From: Marinobacterium jannaschii DSM 6295
GTDB lineage: Bacteria; Pseudomonadota; Gammaproteobacteria; Pseudomonadales; Balneatricaceae
Direction: 5' to 3'
DNA: 64,000 nt
Assembly: GCF_000620085.1 (NCBI RefSeq)
Contig: NZ_JHVJ01000004.1
Coordinates: 263,387 to 327,386 of the forward strand
The notes beneath the pieces are model-generated. The model made no database searches, was not told where the DNA came from, and saw only the letters and a list, made by a program, of their open reading frames with translations. The position numbers and the translations under genes are program-made. Shown here piece by piece: positions 52,729-62,452 of the stretch. How positions within the stretch are numbered: the stretch's first letter is position 1; each line of letters starts with the position of its first letter.

Positions 52729-53715
52729 TCAGGCGGATGCTTTATAATTCATAAGCTGCACGAAGAAGTCCTCGATCGCTGAGGTCTGCTCTTCTGCGCT
52801 TTCCAGCTTATTAAATGCTTTCCGGAAGGTGCTGCCTTCCGGTTGGCTATGCAGGTACCAGCCTACATGTTTGCGCGCGATACGCGGTCCCATGAAGTCA
52901 CCATAAAAGGTGTACAGTTCCTGCAGGTGGCCAAGCAGTATAGCTTTGACTTCTTCCAGCTTTGGTTCCGGCAGTAGGTTACCCGTTCTGAGGTAATGGT
53001 CTATCTCACGAAAAAGCCAGGGGCGGCCCTGTGCTGCGCGTCCAATCAATACGCCATCAGCGTGGGTATAGTCTAGTACCTGTTTTGCTTTTTGCGGCGA
53101 AATAATATCGCCGTTGGCAAAGACAGGAATATCGAGCGCCTGCTTGATCTGCGAGATGGTGTCGTATTCCACCTCACCCTTATATCCGCAGGCACGTGTG
53201 CGGCCATGTACGGCCAGTGCCTGAATGCCTGCATCTTCAGCGATGCGGGCAATTGCCAGTCCATTGCGTTGGCCGGGAGCCCAGCCAGTGCGGATTTTCA
53301 GTGTTACGGGAACGTCGACAGCGTCGACAACGGCCCTGAGTATATCCCTGACGAGAGGTTCATCTTTCAGCAAGGCAGAACCGGCTGCCTTGTTGCAGAC
53401 TTTCTTTGCAGGGCAACCCATGTTGATGTCGATTATCTGAGCACCACGTTCGACATTCATGCGAGCAGCTTCTGCCATCATCTGCGGTTCACCGCCGGCA
53501 ATCTGCACCGAGCGGGGTTCCACATCACCCGTATGATTAAGGCGATAGCTTGATTTGCGGGTGTTCCATAGCCGCGTGTCGGATGTCACCATCTCAGACA
53601 CGACGAGACCGGCTCCCAGTTTCCGGCAAAGCTGTCGGAAGGGGCGGTCCGTAACGCCTGCCATCGGTGCCAGAATAACCTGACTGTCAATGGTGTAGGG
53701 TCCTATACGGAACAT
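52729..53715 (-). CDS. dusB: tRNA-dihydrouridine synthase B
   Basis: A 328-residue FMN-dependent Dus enzyme that reduces uridine in the tRNA D-loop. Motifs: [33 protein letters not shown] with the catalytic Cys, and [19 protein letters not shown] took ATG 53715 with AAGG six bases upstream; a TTG two codons earlier is an alternative. First gene of dusB-fis. Confidence 0.95.
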   Translation of the reverse strand: MFRIGPYTIDSQVILAPMAGVTDRPFRQLCRKLGAGLVVSEMVTSDTRLWNTRKSSYRLNHTGDVEPRSVQIAGGEPQMMAEAARMNVERGAQIIDINMGCPAKKVCNKAAGSALLKDEPLVRDILRAVVDAVDVPVTLKIRTGWAPGQRNGLAIARIAEDAGIQALAVHGRTRACGYKGEVEYDTISQIKQALDIPVFANGDIISPQKAKQVLDYTHADGVLIGRAAQGRPWLFREIDHYLRTGNLLPEPKLEEVKAILLGHLQELYTFYGDFMGPRIARKHVGWYLHSQPEGSTFRKAFNKLESAEEQTSAIEDFFVQLMNYKASA

Positions 53716-53875
53716 GCTCAACCTTATTTCGGGTAATAATATGCCGTGAAGCCAATATTGGCTCCAAAGCTGGTTTCATCAAGGAAGGCGGCCAATAATA
53801 CTCTCTCAGCGGCATCCATCCAAGCGGTTTTTGGTGCTTTTTTGACCGTTTTTTCCGGGTGAAGGGCTAGTAATA

Positions 53876-54760
53876 TCAGTAGTTTGGTGCTACCAGCGCG
53901 ATTTCGTAGTTGATTGCGCGGGCGGAGGGATTGAGGATTTCGAGGCGGATAAGATGGCGTCCGTCGGCGCTCATATAACCCCTGGTTCCGGCCTGGAGTG
54001 GCAGGTAGTCCTGTGGCTGAAAGCGTCGCCTGGCGACCTCACGCCCCTTCAGGTCGGAGAAGCTTAAATCGAGTGCAGGATAAGGCTGAGAGAACGTCGC
54101 ACCGTTATGCAGTGACAGTTCGAGGCTGAGGGTGTTCTTGTACTGCGGGTGAGGTTTTATCTCCAGTGACTCGCTGCGGATGGCGTCCAGTTGCTGCCTG
54201 GGTGGCAAATTACACTCCAGCCGGGTGCAGGTCATCTGATAGATGCCGGTAAAGGATGGGTGCCAGGCTAGGCGGTCGCGCTCAAACCAGAGTAGCTGGG
54301 CGGCAAGCGTGAGTATTGCCAGCAGGCTGGCGAGACTCCAGAGAAATGTGTGAGTAACTTCGTCTTCACCCGCTGTCAGGCTGAGTCCGCTTTTCGGAGC
54401 GGTAACCTCTGTCGGCAGTGGCGACAAGTGGTCGGCTGAGTGCGGCAGAGCTGAGACCCGGAGCGGTTGCTCGCGCTGCGGAATAATCTCTGGTGTCTTT
54501 GGCGGTGTCGGGTTTGGGGGCTTTTGTCTGGCGGAGTCCCCGTCATGTAATGACGAGTGGCTATCGAGGCGGTCACGGCCTTTCGGCGTGTTATCGGCGT
54601 TGCCGCTTCTTTCCGGCGACTGCCTGCACTCCAGAGCATCAAACACTGCGAGGCAGGTGCCGCAGCGAACCTTGCCGCCGGCGCTTCGCAGCTGCTGGCT
54701 GGTCACCCTGAAGCGTGTATCGCATCCGGGGCAGCAGGTGATGATGCTCTGTTGATCCAT
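53876..54760 (-). CDS. zinc-ribbon and DUF3426 membrane protein
   Basis: A 294-residue protein: N-terminal MJ0042-type zinc ribbon with CPGC and CGTC (residues 10-40), a disordered linker, a membrane segment (LASLLAILTLAAQLLWF, near residue 145), and a C-terminal DUF3426 domain (LSLHNGATFSQPYPALDLSF). Function unknown. It lies between prmA and dusB, the same position as its counterpart in Pseudomonas. Twelve bases separate it from prmA, so it is in the same transcript. Confidence 0.85.
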   Translation of the reverse strand: MDQQSIITCCPGCDTRFRVTSQQLRSAGGKVRCGTCLAVFDALECRQSPERSGNADNTPKGRDRLDSHSSLHDGDSARQKPPNPTPPKTPEIIPQREQPLRVSALPHSADHLSPLPTEVTAPKSGLSLTAGEDEVTHTFLWSLASLLAILTLAAQLLWFERDRLAWHPSFTGIYQMTCTRLECNLPPRQQLDAIRSESLEIKPHPQYKNTLSLELSLHNGATFSQPYPALDLSFSDLKGREVARRRFQPQDYLPLQAGTRGYMSADGRHLIRLEILNPSARAINYEIALVAPNY

Positions 54761-54772
54761 AGCTGAAGCTAC

Positions 54773-55666
54773 CTACTTACGCGTGCCGCTGATGCGGATC
54801 CAGCCTTCACGTTCTGCAACCGGCTCAAGGTCAAACCACTGGCCATAAGCGTTTCGAATCTCTTCGGCCTGATCTTCCAGCAGGCCGGATAGCGCCAGGC
54901 GGCCGTTGCTGCGAACCAGGGCTGCCAGAGTGGGGGCCAGGCTGACCAGCGGCCCTGCCAGAATGTTGGCGACCAGCAGATCAGCCTGCATTGCCGGTGC
55001 CGCTTCCGGCATATACACATCCAGTCGATCATCGGTCAGCTGGTTGCGTTTAAGGTTCTCCCGGGTGGCCTGCAGGGCCTGGGGATCTATATCCACACCC
55101 ATGACGTGGCGGGCACCCAGCAGCAGTGAGGCGATACCGAGAATGCCTGAACCGCAACCATAGTCGACTACCTGGCAGTCATCCAGCTCCTGGCCGTCAA
55201 GCCACTCAAGGCAGAGTGCAGTGGTCGGGTGAGTGCCGGTACCAAAGGCCAGTCCCGGGTCCAGCATCATATTCACTGCTTCCGGATCCGGGGCTTCGCG
55301 CCAGCTTGGGCAGACCCAGAGGCGCTTACCAAACTGCATCGGGTGGTAGTTGTCCATCCACTCCCGCTCCCAGTCTTTGTCCTCAAGGATTTCGACTTTC
55401 ATCGGAGGCATCGGCTGGCCGGGGAAGAGGTTTTCGTGTCCCTGCTGAACATACTCGGTCGTAGCGTCCAGATCATGGTCGGCAGAGTAGAGGCCGGTCA
55501 CCACGGTATTGTTCCACAGCGGGGTCGTGCCCAGGTCGGGCTCGAAGATAGGTTGGTCAGCCCCGTCGCGGAAGGTGACGGCGGCGCTGCCGGATTCCAG
55601 CAGCAGATCTTCATACTGCTCGGCAACATCGGGACTGGTTTTAATGGTTATCTGGAGCCAGGGCAT
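54773..55666 (-). CDS. prmA: ribosomal protein L11 methyltransferase
   Basis: A 297-residue SAM-dependent methyltransferase. PrmA-type N-terminal substrate domain, then the SAM loop [20 protein letters not shown], and the post-I acidic residue in [11 protein letters not shown]. It trimethylates L11. Start ATG; begins [11 protein letters not shown] as in other PrmA. Confidence 0.95.
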   Translation of the reverse strand: MPWLQITIKTSPDVAEQYEDLLLESGSAAVTFRDGADQPIFEPDLGTTPLWNNTVVTGLYSADHDLDATTEYVQQGHENLFPGQPMPPMKVEILEDKDWEREWMDNYHPMQFGKRLWVCPSWREAPDPEAVNMMLDPGLAFGTGTHPTTALCLEWLDGQELDDCQVVDYGCGSGILGIASLLLGARHVMGVDIDPQALQATRENLKRNQLTDDRLDVYMPEAAPAMQADLLVANILAGPLVSLAPTLAALVRSNGRLALSGLLEDQAEEIRNAYGQWFDLEPVAEREGWIRISGTRK

Positions 55667-55752
55667 GGGTTACATCCGTACATTTGAAGGCTTTGAGTAT
55701 GACTTAAAAATATTGCGCATCGCAACAGGAGGGCGCTGAGGGGATAAAACGA

Positions 55753-55776
55753 AAAAGCCCGCCGAAGCGGGCTTTT
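55753..55776 (-). terminator. terminator of aroQ-accBC
   Basis: AAAAGCCCGC CGAA GCGGGCTTTT, perfect 10-bp stem with tetraloop, T-run on the minus strand. It separates accC from prmA. Confidence 0.92.
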
Positions 55777-55792
55777 ATCCGGGAGCTGTAAC

Positions 55793-57136
55793 TTACAGGC
55801 CCAGTTTCTTTTCCAGGTAGTGGATATTGACGCCGCCTTCCTGGAAGGCTTTGTCGCGCACGATTTCCTGCTGCAGCGGGATATTGCTGCGGATGCCATC
55901 GATCAGCATCTCGTCCAGCGCATTGCGCATGCGGATCAGTGCAGTTTCACGGTCATCTGCGAATGTGATCAGTTTGGCGATCAGGGAATCGTAGTGAGGT
56001 GGTACGCTGTAACCGGCATACAGGTGAGAGTCGACGCGTACGCCGTTACCACCCGGTGCGTGGAAGTACTTAACAGTACCCGGGCAAGGCAGGAAGGTTT
56101 TAGGGTCTTCCGCATTGATACGGCACTCGAAAGAGTGGCCCAGTATCTTAACGTCTTCCTGTTTGATCGAGAGAGGCTGGCCTGCGGCGATGCGCAACTG
56201 CTCTTTAACGATATCAACGCCGGTGATCATCTCGGTAACAGGGTGTTCTACCTGAACACGGGTGTTCATCTCGATGAAGTAGAAACCGCCGTTCTCATAC
56301 AGGAATTCGAAAGTACCGGCACCGCGATAACCGATCTTGATGCAGGCATCAATACAGGACTGCAGTACCTGAGCGCGGGCTTCCGGGTCTAGATGAGGAG
56401 CAGGGGCTTCTTCCACGACCTTCTGGTGACGACGCTGCAGCGAGCAGTCGCGGTCATAGAGGTGGATGGCATTGCCCTGGCCGTCAGCCAGTACCTGAAC
56501 TTCCACGTGGCGAGGGTTTTCCAGGAATTTCTCCATGTAAACCGTATCGTCGCCAAATGCTGCGGCTGCTTCAGAGCGGGTTACGTGGATGGAGTTCAGC
56601 AGGGATGCTTCGCTGTGAACTACGCGCATGCCGCGGCCACCGCCACCGGCAGCGGCCTTGATGATAACCGGGTAGCCGATGCGCTTGGCAATAGCGTGTA
56701 CGCGCTCAGGATTATCTTCCGGCAGTGGGCCGTCAGAACCTGGTACCGTTGGAACGCCAGCCTTTTTCATTGCCTCAATCGCGGAAACTTTGTCACCCAT
56801 CAGGCGGATAGTTTCTGCTTTAGGGCCGATAAAGGCGAATCCGGAGCGCTCTACCTGTTCGGCGAAATCAGCATTCTCAGCCAGAAAGCCGTAACCCGGG
56901 TGTATGGCAACAGAGTCGGTGACTTCTGCGGCACTGATGATAGCCGGGATATTCAGGTAGCTTTTTGGGGACGGCGCCGGGCCGATACAAACGGCTTCGT
57001 CTGCCAGACGAACGTGCATCAGATCGCGGTCAGCAGTGGAATGCACCGCCACAGTCTTGATATCCAACTCTTTGCAGGCACGTAGAATGCGCAGTGCAAT
57101 CTCGCCGCGGTTGGCAATGACTATTTTTTCCAGCAT
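55793..57136 (-). CDS. accC: acetyl-CoA carboxylase, biotin carboxylase subunit
   Basis: A 447-residue biotin carboxylase: N-terminal [20 protein letters not shown]-grasp glycine loop [14 protein letters not shown], and catalytic [14 protein letters not shown]. Carboxylates biotin on AccB in fatty acid synthesis. Downstream of accB by 27 bases. Confidence 0.97.
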   Translation of the reverse strand: MLEKIVIANRGEIALRILRACKELDIKTVAVHSTADRDLMHVRLADEAVCIGPAPSPKSYLNIPAIISAAEVTDSVAIHPGYGFLAENADFAEQVERSGFAFIGPKAETIRLMGDKVSAIEAMKKAGVPTVPGSDGPLPEDNPERVHAIAKRIGYPVIIKAAAGGGGRGMRVVHSEASLLNSIHVTRSEAAAAFGDDTVYMEKFLENPRHVEVQVLADGQGNAIHLYDRDCSLQRRHQKVVEEAPAPHLDPEARAQVLQSCIDACIKIGYRGAGTFEFLYENGGFYFIEMNTRVQVEHPVTEMITGVDIVKEQLRIAAGQPLSIKQEDVKILGHSFECRINAEDPKTFLPCPGTVKYFHAPGGNGVRVDSHLYAGYSVPPHYDSLIAKLITFADDRETALIRMRNALDEMLIDGIRSNIPLQQEIVRDKAFQEGGVNIHYLEKKLGL

Positions 57137-57163
57137 CAGATGATCCTTGGTAAGGTCGCAGAA

Positions 57164-57634
57164 TTAAACGATTGTAACCAGTGGCTGGTCAAACTCTACC
57201 GGCTGACCGTCTTCTGCCAGAATTGCTTCGATAACACCGGCTTTGTCTGCTTCGATCTGGTTCATCATCTTCATCGCTTCAACAATGCAGATAACGTCGC
57301 CTGGCTTGACTGTCTGGCCAACTTCGATGAATGCCGGAGAGCTAGGGGAAGGTGAGCGGTAGAAAGTGCCAACCATCGGTGACTTGATGACGTGGCCGGT
57401 TGTTGCCGGTGCAGCTTCTGCTTCAGCAGCTGGAGCCGCAGCTGGTGCAGCTGCAGCTGCAGGCATCGGAGCAGCTGCCGGTGCGGCATATGCTGGGTAA
57501 GGTGCAGCGAAAACGTGCTCTGAAGCGGCGCTGCGGCTGATGCGCACAGACTCTTCGCCTTCTTTGATCTCGATTTCGTTGATGTTGGATTCTTCCAGCA
57601 GCTCAATCAGCTTCTTGACTTTGCGGATGTCCAT
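57164..57634 (-). CDS. accB: biotin carboxyl carrier protein
   Basis: A 156-residue BCCP: N-terminal helical part, an Ala/Pro-rich hinge ([20 protein letters not shown]), and a C-terminal biotinyl domain with the biotin lysine in EAMKMMN (near residue 121). I chose ATG 57634 (MDIRKVKK), the usual start. Between aroQ and accC as in most gammaproteobacteria. Confidence 0.96.
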   Translation of the reverse strand: MDIRKVKKLIELLEESNINEIEIKEGEESVRISRSAASEHVFAAPYPAYAAPAAAPMPAAAAAPAAAPAAEAEAAPATTGHVIKSPMVGTFYRSPSPSSPAFIEVGQTVKPGDVICIVEAMKMMNQIEADKAGVIEAILAEDGQPVEFDQPLVTIV

Positions 57635-57663
57635 TCTGTTCTCTCTGATATTCAGTCGTTGTC

Positions 57664-58101
57664 TCATGCAATCCGGTCGAAGACCGATTGCAGTGCAAAT
57701 TCATAACCTCTGGCACCCAGGCCACATATCACCCCGATAGCTTTATCCGAGAAATATGAATGGTGGCGGAATGCTTCGCGCGCATGCACGTTTGAGAGGT
57801 GGACCTCTATAAACGGAATGTCGACACCAAGCAGGGCGTCTCTCAGGGCAACACTTGTATGTGTAAACGCAGCTGGATTGATCACGATAAATGCCACGCC
57901 TTCATCACGGGCGGCATGTATGCGGTCAATCAGCGCAAATTCGGCATTGCTCTGAAAGCTATCCAGCGAGTGACCCGCAGCCTTCGCCTGTTTGCTCAGG
58001 GCATGGTTGATATCGGCCAGTGTCGTGGAACCATAAACCTCGGGTTCCCGGGTGCCGAGAAGATTGAGGTTGGGACCATGCAGAACCAGTATTTTTGCCA
58101 T
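57664..58101 (-). CDS. aroQ: 3-dehydroquinate dehydratase type II
   Basis: A 145-residue type II dehydroquinase of the shikimate pathway. [21 protein letters not shown] with active-site Tyr and Arg, [17 protein letters not shown], and the His motif [18 protein letters not shown] took ATG 58101 with AAGG seven bases upstream rather than a TTG at 58107. Heads the aroQ-accB-accC operon. Confidence 0.96.
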   Translation of the reverse strand: MAKILVLHGPNLNLLGTREPEVYGSTTLADINHALSKQAKAAGHSLDSFQSNAEFALIDRIHAARDEGVAFIVINPAAFTHTSVALRDALLGVDIPFIEVHLSNVHAREAFRHHSYFSDKAIGVICGLGARGYEFALQSVFDRIA

Positions 58102-58107
58102 GCTCAA

Positions 58108-58428
58108 GCCTTAGCCGTAAAGGCGGGTCAAATTGGATCAGGGGTAATTAAGCGCCATAGTTTGCACAACTACTGTCATGATGTCTATAAGTGCGCAAGT
58201 TTTCGTGGTTTTCTACCACTTTGGCCGAACTTTGCCGTTATTTCGCTGCGGGCAATGGTTAAACAGTGAGCGTTTTTTGCAGGATTTTTTTGCTGTCAGC
58301 GTAAAATGTGCAGTTTATATCTATTTGTTGCAATTTGGCGTCAGTATAATTGACGATCGCTGCAAAATTATCCATATTGCAGTGCGGTAATAGGGCTTTA
58401 GACGTTTCAGGCTTCAGGGAGTAGGGTA
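58108..58428. other. 321-base divergent promoter region
   Basis: Between aroQ (minus) and parA (plus). It includes CGTCA GTATAAT TGACG (58338-58354), a short inverted repeat with a TATAAT in its centre, perhaps the minus-10 of parA. No gene or structured RNA recognised. Confidence 0.4.
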
Positions 58429-59217
58429 ATGATGCGAAGGGTGGTGTTTAACCAGAAAGGCGGAGTAGGCAAGTCCAGTATTGCAGTGAATCTGGCGGCG
58501 ATCAGTGCCAGCCGGGGGCTGCGGACACTGGTGGTGGATCTGGACCCGCAGTGTAACTCCAGTCACTACCTGTTAGGTGAGGACTATGCGGACTATTCAC
58601 CCGATATTCGGGGATTCTTTGAACAGACATTGAGCTTTCAGCTTAAGCCGGCCGGGCCTGAACAGTTTATCCACCCGACCCGGTTCGATAACCTGGCGGT
58701 GATGCCGGCCAATACCGAGCTCGGCGACCTGCAGTCCAAGCTGGAAACCAAGCATAAGATCTACAAGCTGAGGGATGCACTGGATCAGCTTGATGCCGAA
58801 TACGATGCGATCTATATCGACACGCCGCCCGCTTTTAACTTCTTTACGCTATCTGCGCTGGTGGCGGCAAAGCGCTGCCTGATCCCGTTTGATTGCGACG
58901 AATTTGCCCGTCAGGCGCTCTATAACCTGCTGGCAAACGTGCATGAAACCCGGGCGGATCATAATGCAGGCCTGGAGGTTGAGGGGATTGTGGTGAATCA
59001 GTACCAGTCCCGTGCGACGGCTCCGCGCCAGATCGTTGAGGATCTGGAAGCTGATAACCTGCCGGTGCTGAAAAGCCGGATATCCTCGTCGGTAAAGATG
59101 AAAGAGTCTCATAATGAGGCTTCACCTTTAGTCCATATGGCACCCGGACATAAGCTGACCCAGGAATTTATGGCGCTGTACGACGAGTTGCATGAAGAGG
59201 TGGCGCTGGCTGTTTAG
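58429..59217 (+). CDS. ParA family ATPase (orphan)
   Basis: A 262-residue deviant Walker ATPase. Walker A NQKGGVGKSSIAVNLA at residues 8-23, switch I VVDLDPQCNSSHYL, and Walker B-like DTPPAFNFFTLSAL. No ParB or parS is visible beside it, so it is not the chromosome partition pair; orphan ParA proteins position other cargo such as chemoreceptors or plasmids. Single gene. The function is open. Confidence 0.85.
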   Translation: MMRRVVFNQKGGVGKSSIAVNLAAISASRGLRTLVVDLDPQCNSSHYLLGEDYADYSPDIRGFFEQTLSFQLKPAGPEQFIHPTRFDNLAVMPANTELGDLQSKLETKHKIYKLRDALDQLDAEYDAIYIDTPPAFNFFTLSALVAAKRCLIPFDCDEFARQALYNLLANVHETRADHNAGLEVEGIVVNQYQSRATAPRQIVEDLEADNLPVLKSRISSSVKMKESHNEASPLVHMAPGHKLTQEFMALYDELHEEVALAV

Positions 59218-59366
59218 CCGGAGTTATTGTGGCCGCTATCCCGGCTGAAGGCCGAGCTGACTATGGGCTGGGGCTGGCGTAAGGCGGCCGATTTGTTTCT
59301 CAGGCCCATCAGCCAGAAAAACAGGATGATTGTCGAAGCAATCAGAATGAAGACTTCCGTCGTCAT
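59214..59366 (-). CDS. possible 50-residue membrane protein
   Basis: A short open frame: ATG at 59366 (weak GGA upstream), stop at 59214, inside the end of parA on the other strand. The product MTTEVFILIASTIILFFWL has a clean hydrophobic helix, followed by a polar tail of 28 residues with basic residues near the membrane. No known family seen. Its stop overlaps the parA stop in a convergent arrangement, and no terminator of its own is seen. Confidence 0.4.
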   Translation of the reverse strand: MTTEVFILIASTIILFFWLMGLRNKSAALRQPQPIVSSAFSRDSGHNNSG

Positions 59367-59438
59367 GAGGGTTCCGGATTGGTTATTTTCTTCGATTCTA
59401 TCCTGAGGCGGGAATCAGGCAATAGAGAATAATTCATG

Positions 59439-59465
59439 AAAAAGCGGAGCCAGGCTCCGCTTTTT
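59439..59465 (-). terminator. terminator of hpt
   Basis: AAAAAGCGGAG / CTCCGCTTTTT stem with CCAGG loop, directly at the hpt stop. Confidence 0.9.
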
Positions 59466-59473
59466 AGTGTCTC

Positions 59474-60034
59474 TTACAGGCCCTTGACGGCATAGATGCC
59501 CGGGGCGTTACGCCAGTAGCCTTTGTAGTCCATGCCGTAGCCGAAGATATAACGGTCTTCGATATAGATGCCGACGTAATCCGCTTTAAGATCAGGGCGG
59601 GCTTTGCGGTCGTGAACCTTATCGACCAGTACCGCGATACGAACCTCTTTGGCGCCTTCGCGCTTACAGAAATCGATGATCTCTGCCAGAGTGTGGCCCT
59701 CGTCAAGGATGTCATCAACGATCAGGACGACGCGGTCTTTGAAATCGATATGTGGACGTACTTTCCATTCCAGCTCATGGCCGGAAGTACTGTTGCGGTA
59801 GCGGGTCGCGTGCATGTAACCGGCTTCCAGTGGGAAGTCCATCTCGGTCAGCAGCTTGCCGCCGATCACCAGGCCGCCATTCATAATCGAGAATACTACC
59901 GGATCCTGATCCGCCAGGTCAGCGGTGATGGCTTCGCCCATCTTTGTGATGGCTGCTTCAACTTCGGCTTCGCTGTGCAACAGGTCTGCTTCCGCATATA
60001 CCTGTTTGATATGTTCCAGATCGGTGTTTGACAT
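59474..60034 (-). CDS. hpt: hypoxanthine-guanine phosphoribosyltransferase
   Basis: A 186-residue PRPP-dependent purine salvage enzyme. PRPP motif VVLIVDDILDEGHTLAEI, near residues 100-117, and the flexible loop region. It resembles the long hpt/hypoxanthine phosphoribosyltransferase group (N-terminal extension with EADLLHSEAEVEAAITKM). ATG start. Divergent to the upp-uraA operon, so purine and pyrimidine salvage lie back to back. Confidence 0.93.
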   Translation of the reverse strand: MSNTDLEHIKQVYAEADLLHSEAEVEAAITKMGEAITADLADQDPVVFSIMNGGLVIGGKLLTEMDFPLEAGYMHATRYRNSTSGHELEWKVRPHIDFKDRVVLIVDDILDEGHTLAEIIDFCKREGAKEVRIAVLVDKVHDRKARPDLKADYVGIYIEDRYIFGYGMDYKGYWRNAPGIYAVKGL

Positions 60035-60467
60035 GCTTCGTTGCTTACTTTGTTAATGCTTTCTTTAGCCCCGGGTGATAAGACACTGACCGGAGCGGGC
60101 TGCCTGACGGGATATGCCAGAACTGAAATAGTAGTGTAATTTCAGGGGCAGCGGCTTAAAGGGCGCAAACGATAAAGGGGATCGTGTTTAAGAGCAAGTG
60201 TTTGCTCACCTTTTTGATGACAAAGATCATCATGTCCGTTAACCTTGGCGGTTTTTATCTACCGTATAGGTAGCAAAGCTACGCCCATTCGCTGGCTCTC
60301 TTCGCCGACAACGATTCCGGATGCTTTCTGCGGCCAAAACTGGGGTACTGATGTGCTTCAGGTGTTGTGCTGTCTGATCTCCCGGGTCTGGAGGTTAGGG
60401 GCCGTGGTGGCTGCGTCTGCTTTGTTCTGAAGTAAATTTATCCGCAGTGCCTGGTTTGAGGTTTGAA
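60035..60467. other. 433-base divergent region between hpt and upp
   Basis: It carries a small hairpin GAGCAA GTGT TTGCTC followed by ACCTTTTT (60192-60215), possibly an attenuator for upp, and a TGATGACAAAGATCATCA inverted repeat just downstream. No gene. The upp start has GAGG six bases upstream. Confidence 0.45.
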
Positions 60468-61094
60468 ATGAGCGTCCACGAGATTAAACATCCCCTCGTA
60501 CAACACAAAATCGGTCTGATGCGTGCAGCTAAAATGAGCACGCGCAGTTTTCGCCAGCTGGCAGCAGAAGTTGGCTGCCTGCTGACCTACGAAGCCACCA
60601 AGGATCTGGAGGTCGAGGATTACGAGTTAAAAGGATGGAATGGTCCTGTTACCGCACAGCGTATCAAGGGTAAGAAGATCACTGTCGTACCGATCCTGCG
60701 GGCTGGCCTGGGTATGCTGGATGGCGTACTGGAGCTGGTGCCGACGGCGCGTATCAGCGTGGTAGGTCTGTACCGTGATGAAGAGACTCTGGAGCCGGTT
60801 GCCTACTTTGAGAAGCTGGCAAACGATATCGACGACCGTATGTCGCTGATTATCGATCCGATGCTGGCGACCGGCGGATCTATGATCGCCACGATTGATA
60901 TGCTGAAGAAAGCCGGCTGCACCAGCATCCGCGCACTGGTGCTGGTGGCGGCTCCTGAGGGGATTGCGAAGGTACAGGAAGCTCATCCGGATGTGGATCT
61001 GTACACCGCTGCGGTGGATAGCCACCTGAACGAGAAAGGCTACATCATCCCGGGACTGGGAGATGCTGGCGATAAGATCTTCGGCACTAAATAA
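60468..61094 (+). CDS. upp: uracil phosphoribosyltransferase
   Basis: A 208-residue enzyme that turns uracil and PRPP into UMP. Motifs: [40 protein letters not shown], and the PRPP loop [20 protein letters not shown] 60468 has GAGG six bases upstream; the upstream ATG lacks one. Operon with uraA (12-base gap). Confidence 0.97.
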   Translation: MSVHEIKHPLVQHKIGLMRAAKMSTRSFRQLAAEVGCLLTYEATKDLEVEDYELKGWNGPVTAQRIKGKKITVVPILRAGLGMLDGVLELVPTARISVVGLYRDEETLEPVAYFEKLANDIDDRMSLIIDPMLATGGSMIATIDMLKKAGCTSIRALVLVAAPEGIAKVQEAHPDVDLYTAAVDSHLNEKGYIIPGLGDAGDKIFGTK

Positions 61095-61106
61095 GAGTAG
61101 CTATCC

Positions 61107-62396
61107 ATGAGTGATTCCTCACAGAACAGCTGGCGCACCGTGCTGGCCGGCTCACAGATGCTGTTTGTGGCATTTGGTGCGCTGGTGCTGATGCCGCTGC
61201 TGACCGGACTTGATCCCAGCGTAGCGCTGTTCACCGCCGGTATCGGCACCTTGTTGTTCCAGTTTGTAACCCAGCGCACTGTACCGGTGTTTCTGGCATC
61301 CTCCTTCGTCTTCATCGCACCGATCAGCTACAGCACCCAGACCTGGGGCGTACCTGCGACGATGGGCGCTCTGTTTGTCGCCGGTGTGGTGTATATGGTG
61401 CTGGCCGCCATCGTGAAAGTACGTGGCTCAGGCTTCCTGCATCGTATTATGCCGCCGGTCGTAACGGGTCCTGTAATCATGGTGATTGGCCTGGGTCTGG
61501 CGCCGATTGCGGTGAACATGGCGATGGGTAAGACCGGTGATGGCGCTATTGAGCTGTTCCCATATAAAGACGCGATGATCGTCTCCATGATCGCGCTGCT
61601 GACCACGCTGCTGGTTGCGACGCTGGCGAAGGGGATCTTCCGCCTGGTGCCGATTCTGGCCGGTGTACTGGTCGGTTACGCTGCGGCCTATACCATGGGT
61701 ATGGTTGATCTGGCTAAAGCTGCTGAGGCGCCACTGATTGCGGTACCGAACTTCGTCTTCCCTGAGTTTAACCTGGCGGCAATCCTGTTCATGATACCGG
61801 TGGCAATTGCGCCGGCGATCGAACACGTGGGTGATATTCTGGCGATCAGCAATGTCACCGGTAAGGACTATCTGAAGAAGCCGGGACTGCATCGCACCCT
61901 GTTTGGTGACGGTATTGCGACCTCCGCCGCATCACTGTTCGGCGGGCCGCCAAACACCACTTACTCGGAAGTAACCGGTGCTGTGATGCTGACCCGTTCC
62001 TTCAACCCGATGATTATGGTTTGGGCAGCCGTCTTCGCTATCCTGCTGGCGTTTGTCGCAAAGTTCGGCATCCTGCTGCAGACCATTCCGGCGCCGGTAA
62101 TGGGCGGTATCCTGATCCTGCTGTTTGGTTCTATCGCTGCAGTTGGCATGAATACCCTGGTGAAAGCGCGTGTCGATATGGCACAGCAGCGTAACCTGGT
62201 CATCGTTTCCACCACTCTGGTATTCGGTATCGGTGGTATGGCAATCGGTGCCGGCGACCTCAACCTGCAGGGCGTCAGCCTGTGCGGTATCGTGGCTATC
62301 GTGCTGAACCTGGTGCTGCCACAGGCAGATGCCAGTGAAGACCTGGCCAGCGAGAAAGCGGTGGTCGAAGATCTGGTCGATCATGGCCGCAGCTGA
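61107..62396 (+). CDS. uraA: uracil permease
   Basis: A 429-residue nucleobase:cation symporter (NCS2/NAT). Sequence features: LPLLTGL-type early loop, PVFLASSFVFIAPI, and the NAT signature region GGPPNTTYSEVTGAVMLTRS. It imports uracil with protons and works with Upp just upstream; together they make a uracil salvage operon. Confidence 0.94.
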   Translation: MSDSSQNSWRTVLAGSQMLFVAFGALVLMPLLTGLDPSVALFTAGIGTLLFQFVTQRTVPVFLASSFVFIAPISYSTQTWGVPATMGALFVAGVVYMVLAAIVKVRGSGFLHRIMPPVVTGPVIMVIGLGLAPIAVNMAMGKTGDGAIELFPYKDAMIVSMIALLTTLLVATLAKGIFRLVPILAGVLVGYAAAYTMGMVDLAKAAEAPLIAVPNFVFPEFNLAAILFMIPVAIAPAIEHVGDILAISNVTGKDYLKKPGLHRTLFGDGIATSAASLFGGPPNTTYSEVTGAVMLTRSFNPMIMVWAAVFAILLAFVAKFGILLQTIPAPVMGGILILLFGSIAAVGMNTLVKARVDMAQQRNLVIVSTTLVFGIGGMAIGAGDLNLQGVSLCGIVAIVLNLVLPQADASEDLASEKAVVEDLVDHGRS

Positions 62397-62420
62397 TACA
62401 GCACTGTAAAAGCATCAAAC

Positions 62421-62449
62421 AACGCCCGGCCTTACAGCCGGGCGTTTTT
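62421..62449 (+). terminator. terminator of upp-uraA
   Basis: AACGCCCGGC / GCCGGGCGTT stem with six-base loop and T-rich tail, 24 bases after uraA. It also faces the end of the ABC gene on the other strand. Confidence 0.92.
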
Positions 62450-62452
62450 GTT

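Noticed and set aside
58429-59217. Chromosomal parAB locus/origin region
   Set aside because: No parB, parS-like palindromes, gid or rnpA-rpmH genes are nearby.
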